Notes under the pieces: model-generated | The model's input: only the letters and a program-made list of their open reading frames with translations | Database searches by the model: none | Told to the model about the DNA's origin: nothing | Assembly: GCA_014859965.1 (NCBI GenBank) | Contig: JACZKQ010000175.1 | Location: 38,794-102,793 of the forward strand | From: Phycisphaerae bacterium | GTDB taxonomy: Bacteria; Planctomycetota; Phycisphaerae; Sedimentisphaerales; Anaerohalosphaeraceae | Direction of reading: 5' to 3' | DNA: 64,000 nt | Position numbers and translations under genes: made by a program | In this document: positions 34,374-43,422 of the stretch, in pieces | Numbering within the stretch: position 1 is the first letter of the stretch | Layout: each line of letters begins with the position of its first letter

Positions 34374-34912
34374 GGGTTGGCCTGTCCGTTTAACAGCGAC
34401 CGAAGTTTTTGGATTCCGTAGCGATATCGCCCTTGCACGGTGTTTATGGATGCATCCTGCATCGCTGCTATCTGTTTGAATGTCAGATTGGCGCGCACGT
34501 GCAGGACGACGACTTCTCGCTGCTCGAACGGCAAGGCCGCCAGGGCGCGGCGGAGGAGGACCTGGTTTTCGGTCCTCGCCGCGACGGCGTCGGGTGTTTC
34601 GCAGTCGAGGCGCTCGGCGGCGAACTCGGCGAGTTTTTCACCGTGGCGCTTTGCGGCTCGAAGGCGATCGTACGCCAGATTGCGGACGCTTGACACCAGA
34701 TAGCCGCGGAGGTTTTTGCGAAGCTGCAGGGTCGGTGCGGCCGCGGCGAAGGCGACGAATACATCGTGCACCGCATCTTCGGCGGCGGATCTGTCATTCA
34801 AAAGAGCGTTTGCCAACGTCAGCAGATCGTCCTTGTGGGATTCGTAGATGCGGCGCAGGGAATCCGTGCAGCCGTTTTTGACCTTCCAGATGAGTCTCTT
34901 GTCGTCGAGCAC
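34370..34912 (-). CDS. ECF-type RNA polymerase sigma factor (pair 2)
   Basis: A 180-residue ECF sigma factor paralogous to that at 22308: region 2 with RRIYESHKDDLLTLANALL and AAEDAVHDVFVAFA, region 4 with LPFEQREVVVLHVRANLTF and KQIAAMQDASINTVQGRYR. It starts with GTG 34912, with GGAAA upstream, and overlaps the anti-sigma-like gene by 4 nt. The conserved HHFxGSIDG partner in both pairs suggests they sense related signals. Confidence 0.9.
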   Translation of the reverse strand: MLDDKRLIWKVKNGCTDSLRRIYESHKDDLLTLANALLNDRSAAEDAVHDVFVAFAAAAPTLQLRKNLRGYLVSSVRNLAYDRLRAAKRHGEKLAEFAAERLDCETPDAVAARTENQVLLRRALAALPFEQREVVVLHVRANLTFKQIAAMQDASINTVQGRYRYGIQKLRSLLNGQANP

Positions 34913-35006
34913 TTACGTTTCCACAGGGTGCTAATGGCCATTCACCAAGATGACGAACGGGGCGTGTGATTTAGTATATGAGAAAATGTCGGAGGCGGAA
35001 ACGGGA

Positions 35007-35669
35007 TTATTCGGGGAAGGCGTGTTTGCCGATTAGCTTTACGAAGCGGCAGGGGCAGATGATTCTGCTTCGGTGTTCGTCGCCGGATTTTTCGTGGACC
35101 ATGAGGTCCTGTGCGGCTTCGTCGCCGACGGGTGCGGAGAGGATGGCTTCGTCGTTCATCTGTTCGAGGAGCGTTTGGGGTATTTCGGGCATGGCGGCGG
35201 TGACGATGATGCGGTCGAAGCGGCGGTCTTCGGGCCAGCCCTTGCTGCCGTCGCCGACGAAGTAGTCGACGTTGTCGATGCCGAGCCGCCCGAGGACGGC
35301 CTGTGCGGCTTCGGTGAGCTGAGGGAGGCGGTCGATGGTGTAGACGCGGCGGGCGAGCTTTGCGAGGATGGCGGTCTGATATCCGCAGCCGGTGCCCAGT
35401 TCGAGGACGTCGCAGTCGGGGGTGACTTCGAGGACGGCGGTCATGAGGGCGACGATGTAGGGCTGGGAGATCGTCTGGCCCATGCCGATGGGCAGCGGGC
35501 GGTCGGCGTAGGCCTCGGGGGCGTATGCGGCGGGCACGAAGGCCTCGCGGGGCAGCTCGCCCATTACGGCGAGCACACGCTCATCGGCGATGCCGCGGGC
35601 TTTGAGCTGCATCTGGACCATCGCCGCCCGTTCCATCGCAAACCTGGCTTGTTCGTTGACTGTTACCAT
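35007..35669 (-). CDS. pcm: protein-L-isoaspartate O-methyltransferase
   Basis: Repairs isoaspartyl damage in proteins by SAM-dependent methylation. The 220-residue protein has family motifs: MGQTISQPYIVALM (substrate loop), VLELGTGCGYQTAILA (SAM-binding motif I), VGDGSKGWPE and IIVTAAMPEIPQTLLEQM. Length is standard. The start lies shortly after the sigma factor gene's upstream region; the two share orientation but are separated by about 95 bp plus the pcm stop region, so co-transcription is not implied. Confidence 0.95.
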   Translation of the reverse strand: MVTVNEQARFAMERAAMVQMQLKARGIADERVLAVMGELPREAFVPAAYAPEAYADRPLPIGMGQTISQPYIVALMTAVLEVTPDCDVLELGTGCGYQTAILAKLARRVYTIDRLPQLTEAAQAVLGRLGIDNVDYFVGDGSKGWPEDRRFDRIIVTAAMPEIPQTLLEQMNDEAILSAPVGDEAAQDLMVHEKSGDEHRSRIICPCRFVKLIGKHAFPE

Positions 35670-35772
35670 TTTAATTTTTCTTGACCCTGCCGCCCAAAAG
35701 TCGATATATTATATAGAGCGACTGCTTGCGGCCGTCTTTGGACGACCCACCCGTAAGGGGCAGCCGCTTTTT

Positions 35773-36546
35773 TCATGGGACAAAATGATTCTTCACCCAC
35801 TCAAGAATATCGCCGGTTTTTGAGCCCACTCCCGTCGAGATCAGCGCCCGGATATGCTCGAATGTGTGCTGATCCTGAGCACTGACGTGACATTTCTGCC
35901 CATACTCCTCATATTTGCGGATATAATACGCCGCCAAGTCTACAAGCTGGAGCGCAAAACACTTTGACGAATCGGCAAAAAAACCCTTCTCAATTAGCCG
36001 CGTCGTCTTAACAATCGCGTCCTGATCGAGCCTCAGCGTTCGGAGCGATTTCTCGGCATCGACCAAAGACTCTTTCTGTTCATCAAAGATCAGCATGCCG
36101 AGTTCGTTGGGGCCCTTTTCGTGCAGGTAATGGTTTACTTCCATGCAAACGAAGGGCAGGGCCATGATGTACGGATTGATTTTTATGCCGGGTCCGTATT
36201 TGTCCTCACAGAAAGAAGCGAACCTGCTCTTGATAATGCGTCTGTAAATGACAGGAATTTTGTGTTTCACAAGCAAGGCAAGCATCCTGTCGCGTATCTG
36301 CAATCGGCGAGACAACTCTATACCTTTGAACGCCTTGCGGCCTGCCTTCACGTCAGTTGCATGAATCTCAATGGCGCTCAACTGGTCTGCTTGAAAATAG
36401 TCGCCTAAGATATGATAGAATTGCTCCTCCATTGCAAACCAGTCGGTCGACTTCAGCACTAACGCTGCAAGAACGAAAATCGGTTGCTGCGCATCGCGCA
36501 GGTTCAAGCCTGTGTTCCCTGACTCGTCAACGTAGACAAGGTTCAT
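35773..36546 (-). CDS. DUF3800 domain protein
   Basis: A 257-residue member of DUF3800, an RNase H-like fold family of unknown function often found near mobile or defence genes. Diagnostic residues are visible: LVYVDESGNTG at the N-terminus, LIFDEQKES in the middle, and LQLVDLAAYYIRKYEE near the end, giving the conserved acidic residues expected to bind metal. The start follows GGAAG. It stands alone between pcm and bioA, with no defence partner nearby. A few T-rich short repeats downstream could terminate it. Confidence 0.85.
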   Translation of the reverse strand: MNLVYVDESGNTGLNLRDAQQPIFVLAALVLKSTDWFAMEEQFYHILGDYFQADQLSAIEIHATDVKAGRKAFKGIELSRRLQIRDRMLALLVKHKIPVIYRRIIKSRFASFCEDKYGPGIKINPYIMALPFVCMEVNHYLHEKGPNELGMLIFDEQKESLVDAEKSLRTLRLDQDAIVKTTRLIEKGFFADSSKCFALQLVDLAAYYIRKYEEYGQKCHVSAQDQHTFEHIRALISTGVGSKTGDILEWVKNHFVP

Positions 36547-36682
36547 TCGTCTTCCATGAGCTCTGAATACCTCTCAGTTCAATTTGCACGAATAGTATAG
36601 CATAGCTGACCGGAAGTGTCCCAGAAATTTCTAAGATGCTCGTTGGTCGAAATTGATTGACTCGGGTGCAGGCCGGGGGATA

Positions 36683-38056
36683 ATGGGTCTTATGAATGAA
36701 CGAACGAGAGAGCTTGTGAAGGCGGACAAAGAGTATGTGTGGCATCCGTTTACGCAGATGGCGGGGTGGCTGTCGTCGGAGCCGGTGGTGATCGAATCGG
36801 GCGAGGGTTTTTATCTGGTCGATACGGAGGGGCGGCGTTACATCGACGGGGTGAGTTCGCTGTGGTGCAACGTGCATGGGCACCGGGTTGGGCACATCGA
36901 CGCGGCCATTCGGGGGCAGCTTGACAGGATCGCGCACAGCACGCTGTTGGGGCTGGGGCAGACGCGGGCGGCGGAGCTTGCGGCGAAGCTGGTGAAGATC
37001 GCGCCGGAGGGGCTGACGAAGGTCTTCTACAGCGACAGCGGGGCGACGGCGGTGGAGATCGCGCTGAAGATGGCGTATCAGTATCACCGGAACACGGGGC
37101 GGCCGAAGCGGCAGAAGTTCATTGCGCTGGAGGGTTCGTATCACGGCGACACCATCGGTTCGGTGAGCGTCGGCGGCATCAGCCTGTTTCACGGGATTTT
37201 TCGGTCGCTGCTGTTCGAGACGTTTTTCGTGCCCAGCCCGCACCCGTACCGGTTCGAGGGCACGGAGGGCGAGTGCCTGGCGCACAGTCTGGATAAGATC
37301 GATCACATGCTGAGGGCGCACAGTGAGGAGATCGCCGGGGTGATCGTCGAGCCGCTGGTGCAGGGGGCGTGCGGGCTGATTATGCATCCGGCGGGGTTTC
37401 TCGGCGGCGTGCGGGAGCTGACGCATAAGCACGGTGTGCTGATGATCGTCGATGAGGTCGCGACGGGGTTCGGCCGGACGGGCAGGATGTTCGCGTGCGA
37501 GCACGAGGGGGTGCGGCCCGACCTGATGTGCATGGCGAAGGGGATTACGGGCGGGTATCTGCCGTTAGCGGCGACGCTGGCGACGGAGCAGATATTCGAC
37601 GGCTTTCTGGGGGATGTGTCGGAGCATAAGACCTTTTACCATGGGCATACCTACACGGGCAACGCGCTGGCGTGTGCGGCGGCGATTGCTTCTCTGGAGC
37701 TGTTCGAGCAGGGGCGGGTGATCGAATCGCTGGCCGAGAAGGCCGAGGTGATCCGGCGGGCGATCAGCGCGATGGCCGGGCTGGATTACGTGGGCGACGT
37801 GCGGCAGTGCGGTTTGATGGCGGCTGTCGAGATTGTCAGGGACAAGGCGACAAAGGAATCGTTTGCGGGCGAGGCGGCGGTGGGTGCGAAGGTGTGTGCG
37901 GCAATGCGCGGCAAGGGCGCGATACTGCGGCCGCTGGGCGATGTTATCGTGATCATGCCGCCGGTGGCGATCTATATGGCGACGCTGGAAAAGCTGCTGG
38001 CCATTATCAGCGACACACTTGAAAACGACCTGCCCCGGATTGTGAAGGGGGCATGA
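36683..38056 (+). CDS. bioA: adenosylmethionine-8-amino-7-oxononanoate aminotransferase
   Basis: PLP enzyme of biotin synthesis that makes 7,8-diaminopelargonate from KAPA and SAM. In 457 residues: substrate-loop WHPFTQM near the start, GSYHGDTIGSVSVGG, PLP-binding IVDEVATGFGRTG, and the Schiff-base lysine in CMAKGITGGYLPLAAT. ATG 36683 follows GGGGGA; the ATG four codons later is an alternative. It overlaps bioD by 4 nt (ATGA). bioB and bioF are not in the window. Confidence 0.96.
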   Translation: MGLMNERTRELVKADKEYVWHPFTQMAGWLSSEPVVIESGEGFYLVDTEGRRYIDGVSSLWCNVHGHRVGHIDAAIRGQLDRIAHSTLLGLGQTRAAELAAKLVKIAPEGLTKVFYSDSGATAVEIALKMAYQYHRNTGRPKRQKFIALEGSYHGDTIGSVSVGGISLFHGIFRSLLFETFFVPSPHPYRFEGTEGECLAHSLDKIDHMLRAHSEEIAGVIVEPLVQGACGLIMHPAGFLGGVRELTHKHGVLMIVDEVATGFGRTGRMFACEHEGVRPDLMCMAKGITGGYLPLAATLATEQIFDGFLGDVSEHKTFYHGHTYTGNALACAAAIASLELFEQGRVIESLAEKAEVIRRAISAMAGLDYVGDVRQCGLMAAVEIVRDKATKESFAGEAAVGAKVCAAMRGKGAILRPLGDVIVIMPPVAIYMATLEKLLAIISDTLENDLPRIVKGA

Positions 38057-38793
38057 TGGCGATGGCATTTGACATACCTCGGCACAGGGGTTTGTTTATT
38101 ACGGGCACCGATACGGGAGTGGGCAAGACGCTTGTGGCGGGGGCGATCGCGCGGATATGGCGGCGGCAGGGGCATCGTGTGGGCGTGTTCAAGCCTGTCG
38201 CAACCGGGTGCCGGCGCGAACGGGAGGGTCTGGTCAGCGCGGATGCGGAGTTTCTGGCGTGGTGCGCCGATTGCGACTATCCGCTGTCGGTGGTGACGCC
38301 GATCACGTATGCGACGGGCGCGGCGCCGGCGGCGTGCGAGAAGGCCGAACGGCGAAGTGTGGACCTGGAGCACATCGTGAATACGTATCGGTATGTCTGC
38401 GGTCAGTGCGACATGATCGTCGTCGAGGGCATCGGCGGCGTTCGCGTGCCGATTTCGCAGGGCGTCGACGTGCTCGATCTGGCGGCTGGCATGAAGCTGC
38501 CGGTCGTGATCGTGGCACGGCCGGGGCTGGGGACGATCAATCACACGCTGCTGACGGTCGATGCCGTTCGGTCGGCGGGGCTTCATGTTGCGGGCGTGGT
38601 TGTCAGCGGTTACGATCTGGACACCGCCGACGTTGCGGAGGAGACGGCGCCGGCGATCATCGCCGAATACGGCAAGGTGGACATCCTGGCGCTGCTGCCG
38701 CGCGATTCGGAATCGGATGTCGAGCGGGGCCGCCTTGGGCCGGGGACGGTCGAGGTGCTCGATCAGGTGGACTGGGCGCGGCTGGCCCGGTGA
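38053..38793 (+). CDS. bioD: dethiobiotin synthetase
   Basis: ATP-dependent ring closure of diaminopelargonate to dethiobiotin, the step after BioA. The 246-residue protein has the P-loop ITGTDTGVGKT (15-25), FKPVATG, and VVEGIGGVRVPIS, the last close to the family's VEGAGG motif (here IGG). It starts at an ATG overlapping the bioA stop, with AAGGGGGC upstream, so expression is coupled. Confidence 0.95.
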   Translation: MMAMAFDIPRHRGLFITGTDTGVGKTLVAGAIARIWRRQGHRVGVFKPVATGCRREREGLVSADAEFLAWCADCDYPLSVVTPITYATGAAPAACEKAERRSVDLEHIVNTYRYVCGQCDMIVVEGIGGVRVPISQGVDVLDLAAGMKLPVVIVARPGLGTINHTLLTVDAVRSAGLHVAGVVVSGYDLDTADVAEETAPAIIAEYGKVDILALLPRDSESDVERGRLGPGTVEVLDQVDWARLAR

Positions 38794-38810
38794 GGCAAGT
38801 CGGGGGAAGA

Positions 38811-39317
38811 TCAGCCGCCGTAGTGGATCTGGCGTAGGTCGGTGAGGCGCTTGCCTGCGGGGGTGGTGCAGGTGGCCTCCAGGATGAATGTGTTGCCGGA
38901 TCCGGGGAGGAAGTCCATGTCGAGGGTGAACTGGTAGGTGCGCAGGTAATCCTGCCAGAAGCCGTTGTTGGCTTCGGGATCGGTCAGGTCGATGTCGGGC
39001 CAGATCATCAGGCGTTTGCCGCGGGGCTCGGAGGATCTCGGAACGAACTCGTACAGCTCGAAACGGAAGCGTCCCGGGGCCTTGATGCGGCTGTCGTATG
39101 CGTCGAACACGTCGACGCAGGCGGTGAGCGCGGCGTCGCCGCGGTCGGCGGGGCGCAGGGCAATCTGTGTCAGTCCGTTGATGCGGATGCGCGCGCCGCC
39201 AAAGGCGGAAGGCTGCACGGCCGCAGCCGTTTGCGACGGCTCGGCGGGCTGATCCGCGGCGTTGCAGCCGAACAGCGCGGCTGCGGCAAGCACGGCGATA
39301 AAACGAACGGCCTTCAT
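38811..39317 (-). CDS. putative lipoprotein, unknown
   Basis: A 168-residue protein with a clear lipoprotein signal (FIAVLAAAALFGC-NAAD) and a Pro/Ala/Gln-rich linker. The mature domain (about 40-168) is beta-rich, with IRINGLTQIALRPADRGDA, FDAYDSRIKAPGRFRFELYE and FILEATCTTPAGKRL, suggestive of an immunoglobulin- or C2-like sandwich. Strong GAGGGA precedes its ATG. It converges with bioD and precedes ribBA on the opposite-gene border. No function known. Confidence 0.75.
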   Translation of the reverse strand: MKAVRFIAVLAAAALFGCNAADQPAEPSQTAAAVQPSAFGGARIRINGLTQIALRPADRGDAALTACVDVFDAYDSRIKAPGRFRFELYEFVPRSSEPRGKRLMIWPDIDLTDPEANNGFWQDYLRTYQFTLDMDFLPGSGNTFILEATCTTPAGKRLTDLRQIHYGG

Positions 39318-39352
39318 GATACGGTCCCTCTATTCATTGGCCCTGTACAGGT

Positions 39353-40591
39353 CTATAAATCCTCGTCCAGCAGATGGCCGAAGCGGATTTTCTTTGTGCG
39401 CAGGTAGTCGACGTTGTGTTCGCCCGGCGCGGCCTTCAGCGGTATTTGCTCGACGACTTTTATGCCGTAGACTTCCAGTCGGCTCACCTTTTTTGGGTTG
39501 TTGGTGAGGATGCGGACCTGGCTGAGGCCGAGGTCCCGCAGGATTTGTGCGCCGATGCCGTAGTCGCGCTTGTCGGCGAGAAAGCCGAGGCGAATGTTGG
39601 CGTCGACGGTGTCGAGTCCCTGTTCCTGGAGCTTGTAGGCGCGGATTTTATTGGCCAGTCCGATGCCGCGTCCTTCCTGCCGCAGGTAGATGAGGGCGCC
39701 GCAGCCGGCCTGCTCGATGAGTTTCATGGCGTCTATGAGCTGAGTGCCGCATTCGCATCGCTGCGAGTGGAACAGGTCGCCGGTCATGCATTCGGAGTGG
39801 ACGCGCACGAGGACGGGTTTGGTCTGCTGAACGACATTGCCGTTTTTGTCGAGGTCGCCGACGCCGCCCTTGCAGAGGGCCAGGTGCGGTTCGGGAAAAT
39901 CCGTGCTCTCGTAGCCGATGAGCATGAACTCGCCGTAGTCGGTGGGCAGCCGCACGGTCTGGATGCGTTTGATGTGCTGCTCGCGCTGGAGGCGGTATTC
40001 GATGAGCTTGGCGTTGGAGGTGATCTTCAGGTCGTGTTTCTGGCAGTATTCGAGCAACTGGGGCACACGGGCCATGGAGCCGTCGTCGTTGATGATCTCG
40101 CAGATGACGGCGGCGGGCTTGAGGGCCGCCAGCCGCATGAGATCGACGGCGCCTTCGGTCTGGCCGGCTCGTACGAGCACGCCGCCGGTGCGGGCCCGCA
40201 GCGGGAAGATGTGTCCGGGGCGAGCCAGATCAGCGGGTTTGGCGCCATCGGCGACCGCCACCCGTATCGTGTGGGCGCGGTCGGCGGCGCTGATACCGGT
40301 GGTGATATCCTCGCGGGCGTCGATGCTGACGGTAAAGGCGGTTCCGAGCCGCGCCGTGTTTTCGGACGATTGCGGGTGGAGCCCCAGACTGTCGCACCGC
40401 TCCTCGGTGAGGGGCAGGCAGATGAGCCCCCTGCCGTAGCGGGCCATGAAGTTGACGGTTTCCGGCGTGATCAGCTCGGCGGCGGCGACGAGATCGCCCT
40501 CGTTCTCGCGATCTTCGTCGTCGACGAGCACGATCATTTTGCCTTGTCGCAGATCTTCCAGTACTTCGGTTATTTCGCTGAATTCAACCAT
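39353..40591 (-). CDS. ribBA: bifunctional DHBP synthase / GTP cyclohydrolase II
   Basis: Makes both riboflavin precursors. Residues 1-~205 are RibB, with VDDEDRENEGDLV, HPQSSENTARLGTAF and RTGGVLVRAGQTEGAVDL; residues ~206-412 are RibA, with VRVHSECMTGDLFHSQRCEC (zinc Cys), LRQEGRGIGLANKIRAYKLQ and LTNNPKKV. Full-length bifunctional form, 412 residues. Other rib genes are not in the window. No FMN riboswitch was recognised in the 120 bp upstream. Confidence 0.97.
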   Translation of the reverse strand: MVEFSEITEVLEDLRQGKMIVLVDDEDRENEGDLVAAAELITPETVNFMARYGRGLICLPLTEERCDSLGLHPQSSENTARLGTAFTVSIDAREDITTGISAADRAHTIRVAVADGAKPADLARPGHIFPLRARTGGVLVRAGQTEGAVDLMRLAALKPAAVICEIINDDGSMARVPQLLEYCQKHDLKITSNAKLIEYRLQREQHIKRIQTVRLPTDYGEFMLIGYESTDFPEPHLALCKGGVGDLDKNGNVVQQTKPVLVRVHSECMTGDLFHSQRCECGTQLIDAMKLIEQAGCGALIYLRQEGRGIGLANKIRAYKLQEQGLDTVDANIRLGFLADKRDYGIGAQILRDLGLSQVRILTNNPKKVSRLEVYGIKVVEQIPLKAAPGEHNVDYLRTKKIRFGHLLDEDL

Positions 40592-40712
40592 TTTTGCAGA
40601 TGCCGTATATTATAACTCAGGTTTCGCGAAGCGGGGTTTGCCCGCTCTGCCGCGGCAGTTTGCGCGGAGGCCGGTTTACCCGATTATCCGGCGCCGGCGG
40701 GGCACGTCCCAC

Positions 40713-41318
40713 TTACGCCTGAACACTTGTAGTCGCTTCAAACTGTTCAATATAGCGTATTCCTCGGCGGATGTAAATAATTGTCGCCGCTACTGCAATC
40801 GCAGCGGCGGACCACCAGAGGAATCCCATCAGGTATATCCAAGGCGGAAATACCGGGTGGACGTCCGGAGCGATCAGAATGGCCGTGACCATGGCAAGCT
40901 GAAGCGCCGTGCCTAACTTGCCCACGGATACCGGTACGATGCGGAGGTTCGAGGTGATCAGATAAATAATGACGCAGCCCAGGGACAGCAAGAGGTCCTT
41001 TCCGATAATCAGCACAACGACCGTGGGCGGCAGCATGTAGCCTTCGACGGCGGTTTCCGGGATTGCCAGCAGGATGGCGGCGCAGGTGATGAGCAATTTG
41101 TCGGCCAGGGGGTCCAAAAAGGCGCCGAGTCGGGAGGTCTGTTTTTTTATCCTTGCGATGTAGCCGTCGATGGCGTCGCTGGCGGCCATGACGACAAAGA
41201 TCGCCAGAGCGGCATAGCGGAGGGCGGGCGTTTCATGCATGTTGAGCATGCAAATGACGAAGGGTGCGATCAGCAGAATTCGCAGGATCGTGATTTCGTT
41301 TGCAAGCGTCAGTCTCAT
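40713..41318 (-). CDS. pgsA: CDP-diacylglycerol--glycerol-3-phosphate 3-phosphatidyltransferase
   Basis: Membrane enzyme making phosphatidylglycerol phosphate. The CDP-alcohol phosphotransferase signature DxxDGxxAR...GxxxDxxxD is visible as SDAIDGYIARIKKQTSRLG then AFLDPLADKL. The 201-residue protein has about five to six membrane helices. It starts NEITILRILLIAPFVI, typical of PgsA. It lies 23 bp upstream of the end of the phosphoesterase gene and may share its transcript. Confidence 0.93.
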   Translation of the reverse strand: MRLTLANEITILRILLIAPFVICMLNMHETPALRYAALAIFVVMAASDAIDGYIARIKKQTSRLGAFLDPLADKLLITCAAILLAIPETAVEGYMLPPTVVVLIIGKDLLLSLGCVIIYLITSNLRIVPVSVGKLGTALQLAMVTAILIAPDVHPVFPPWIYLMGFLWWSAAAIAVAATIIYIRRGIRYIEQFEATTSVQA

Positions 41319-41341
41319 AGCCTCCCCCCGTGTATCGGCGC

Positions 41342-42238
41342 TTATCGCAGAGTCAATATGGTTATTTCCGGTCTTGCGTTGAAGCGTGCCCTGCCGATTC
41401 GGCCGAGCCCGCGATTGACGTAGAGTTTTCGTCCGCCGACCTCATACATTCCCGAGTGAAACGCGCGGAGCTTTCGGCTGAGCCCGTTGGTCAGGCTCCA
41501 GCTCGACTGTGCGCCGTGCGTATGGCCGCTCATGACGACGCCGACCGGCCGGTCGTGGAGTTTGTCGATCGTGCGGGGATTGTGCGACAGGACGATGGCG
41601 TCTTCTTTGGCGGGTACGCCGGCGAAGGCGCGGGCCGGATCGAAGTCGCCGACCCAGAGATCGCCCATGCCGACGAGCCACAGCACGTGGCCTTCGATAT
41701 CGACGGCAGTCGACTCATTGCGCAGGACCCGCACACCGCCGTCGTTCATCGCGCCGACCATGCCTTCGAGCACGCCGTCACGACAAGCGGCGGTGGAATG
41801 GAGCATGCCGTAGTCATGATTCCCGAGGGAGGCATAGACGCCATGGACGCTCTTGATGCCGCCGACGAGGCCGGCTACCTGTCGCCGGAAGGTGCCGTGG
41901 CGGTCGTGGGTAATGTAGTCGCCCGTGAGCACGACAATATCGGGCTCCAGTGTGTTGACCCTGTCGAGGCAGTGCTTAAGGTAACGCGGGCTGACGGTAC
42001 GTCCGAGATGCAGGTCGCTGATGTGGACAATCCGTGTCCCCTTGAGCTTTGCGGGGATGCGGTTCATTCGGAGATCGACGGAACGCGTTTGCAGCCACTC
42101 CTGGCTGCCGCCGGCGTGGGTGTGATCGACCGCGAAAGACGTGCAAAAGCCCATTGTGCCCATAGCGGCGCCGTGCAAATACCGGCCGTGGCGGAGCCAT
42201 GTGCTCTTTTTGCTTTTCATTTTGATCGGTTCTTGCAT
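41342..42238 (-). CDS. membrane-anchored calcineurin-like metallophosphoesterase
   Basis: A 298-residue phosphoesterase with all metal-binding motifs: HISDLHLG, LTGDYITH, LGNHDYG, LSHNP and MSGHTHGAQ. A basic N-terminus with a hydrophobic stretch (LHGAAMGTMGFCTSFAV) suggests a signal anchor. The family includes UDP-diacylglucosamine hydrolase-like and YaeI-like enzymes acting on lipids near the membrane; its proximity to pgsA fits but does not prove a lipid role. ATG 42238 is chosen; no clear ribosome site, and an upstream TTG (42286) is possible. Confidence 0.88.
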   Translation of the reverse strand: MQEPIKMKSKKSTWLRHGRYLHGAAMGTMGFCTSFAVDHTHAGGSQEWLQTRSVDLRMNRIPAKLKGTRIVHISDLHLGRTVSPRYLKHCLDRVNTLEPDIVVLTGDYITHDRHGTFRRQVAGLVGGIKSVHGVYASLGNHDYGMLHSTAACRDGVLEGMVGAMNDGGVRVLRNESTAVDIEGHVLWLVGMGDLWVGDFDPARAFAGVPAKEDAIVLSHNPRTIDKLHDRPVGVVMSGHTHGAQSSWSLTNGLSRKLRAFHSGMYEVGGRKLYVNRGLGRIGRARFNARPEITILTLR

Positions 42239-42426
42239 ATTTGAGCCGCCGTTGGGCGGATTCCTTGTAACTAATACTATCTGCACAAGCGGTCAGTTCG
42301 ACAAGGCCGGTCCAACCACTCCAGTGCATTATTCGGGCAAGTTTTAACATTTTACTGAAAGGCGGTCGGTTTCACAATCCGCCCGGCGGGCCATATGCCG
42401 TTTTGACGTTCGGCCGGCTCACACTA

Positions 42427-42448
42427 TCGGTCTTGCAGAAGACCGATG
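42427..42448. terminator. perfect 9-bp hairpin downstream of the SDR gene
   Basis: ATCGGTCTT (42427-42435) and AAGACCGAT (42440-42448) around GCAG, about 90 bp past the reductase stop and lacking a clear U-tract. The rest of the gap 42287-42538 shows no gene. Confidence 0.5.
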
Positions 42449-42538
42449 CCACATTCTTCGACCTACGTCCACAACTTCTTGATAGTTCTTTGCAATCGGT
42501 CGTTCACGGCCTGTGGGCGTCCGGAGAGGCAACGGCGT

Positions 42539-43282
42539 TCAGATGCTTCGGCCGCCGTCGATGCTGAGGATCTGGCCGGTGACGTAGTCGTTTTTCAGGA
42601 GGAAGATGACGGCCTCGGTGATTTCGGCGGGTTCGGCCATGCGTTTCATGGGAACCTGCTTCAGTTGGCGTGCCTTTTCATCGTCGCTGAAGTGCTTGGG
42701 CCAGCTCACCAGGCCCGGCGCGACGGCATTGACGGTGATCGCCGGCAGCAGTTCTTTGGCCAGCGATTTGGTGACGCTGACCAGCCCTGCCTTCGAGGCG
42801 CAGTACACCGTGTAGCCGGCCCACGGTCGGATCCCGCCGACGTCGACGAGGTTGATGATTTTGCCGGCGGGCGGCGGCGCGTCGGCGACTTCTTCGCGGA
42901 TGATTTGGGCGAAGCCGCGGGCGGCGAGCATCGGTGCGATCAGGTTGATGGCGAGGGTCTTTTGGGCGGCGTCGAAAGCGACCGTTTCGATGGGCTCACG
43001 GGCGAAAACGGCGGCGGAGTTAATGAGGACCCGCACCGGGCCGAGAGACCGCGCCTGCTCCATGAGCGAGGCGATTTCGTCGGGGCGGGTGAGGTCGGCG
43101 GGCAGGGCGATTGCGCTGCGGCCCGTGGCGCGGATCTGCTCGACGAGTCGATCGGCACGGGCCTTGTTGGCGTGGTAGTGGCACACACAGTCGCAGCCGG
43201 CATCGGCCACCGCCAGTGCGATAGCGCTGCCCAGGCCGCCGGTGGAACCGGTCACAACCGCCGTGATACCTTCAAGCTTCAT
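42539..43282 (-). CDS. short-chain dehydrogenase/reductase, pteridine-reductase-like
   Basis: A 247-residue NAD(P)-dependent oxidoreductase: cofactor motif TGSTGGLGSAIA, VLINSAAVF at the NNAG position (with SA replacing NA), and the catalytic Tyr/Lys in YTVYCASKAG. Sequences such as LINSAAVF with large-domain VDVGGIRPWAGY resemble pteridine reductase/FolM-type SDRs more than FabG, but substrate is not certain. ATG 43282 follows AGGA; GTG 43288 is alternative. It is divergent from pdxJ. Confidence 0.85.
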   Translation of the reverse strand: MKLEGITAVVTGSTGGLGSAIALAVADAGCDCVCHYHANKARADRLVEQIRATGRSAIALPADLTRPDEIASLMEQARSLGPVRVLINSAAVFAREPIETVAFDAAQKTLAINLIAPMLAARGFAQIIREEVADAPPPAGKIINLVDVGGIRPWAGYTVYCASKAGLVSVTKSLAKELLPAITVNAVAPGLVSWPKHFSDDEKARQLKQVPMKRMAEPAEITEAVIFLLKNDYVTGQILSIDGGRSI

Positions 43283-43359
43283 AGGCACATCCTAAACCTT
43301 TGGGGGGCAATTGACAAGCCCTCTGAGAGGAGTCGGCGATAATCGACGATTAAATTTGC

Positions 43360-43388
43360 TTGAACCGCAGCTTCGGGCCGCTTATAAT
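43360..43388 (+). promoter_or_regulatory. sigma70-type promoter of pdxJ-dapA
   Basis: TTGAAC (43360-43365), 17-bp spacer, consensus TATAAT (43383-43388), 34 bp before the pdxJ start. Confidence 0.8.
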
Positions 43389-43422
43389 CGGTTTGGGCGC
43401 GGATGTGCCCAAAGGAGACGTT

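Noticed and set aside
35670..35772. Possible terminator ending in TTTTTT between pcm and the DUF3800 gene
   Set aside because: The T run is on the plus strand while both neighbours are on the minus strand, and the stem is irregular.
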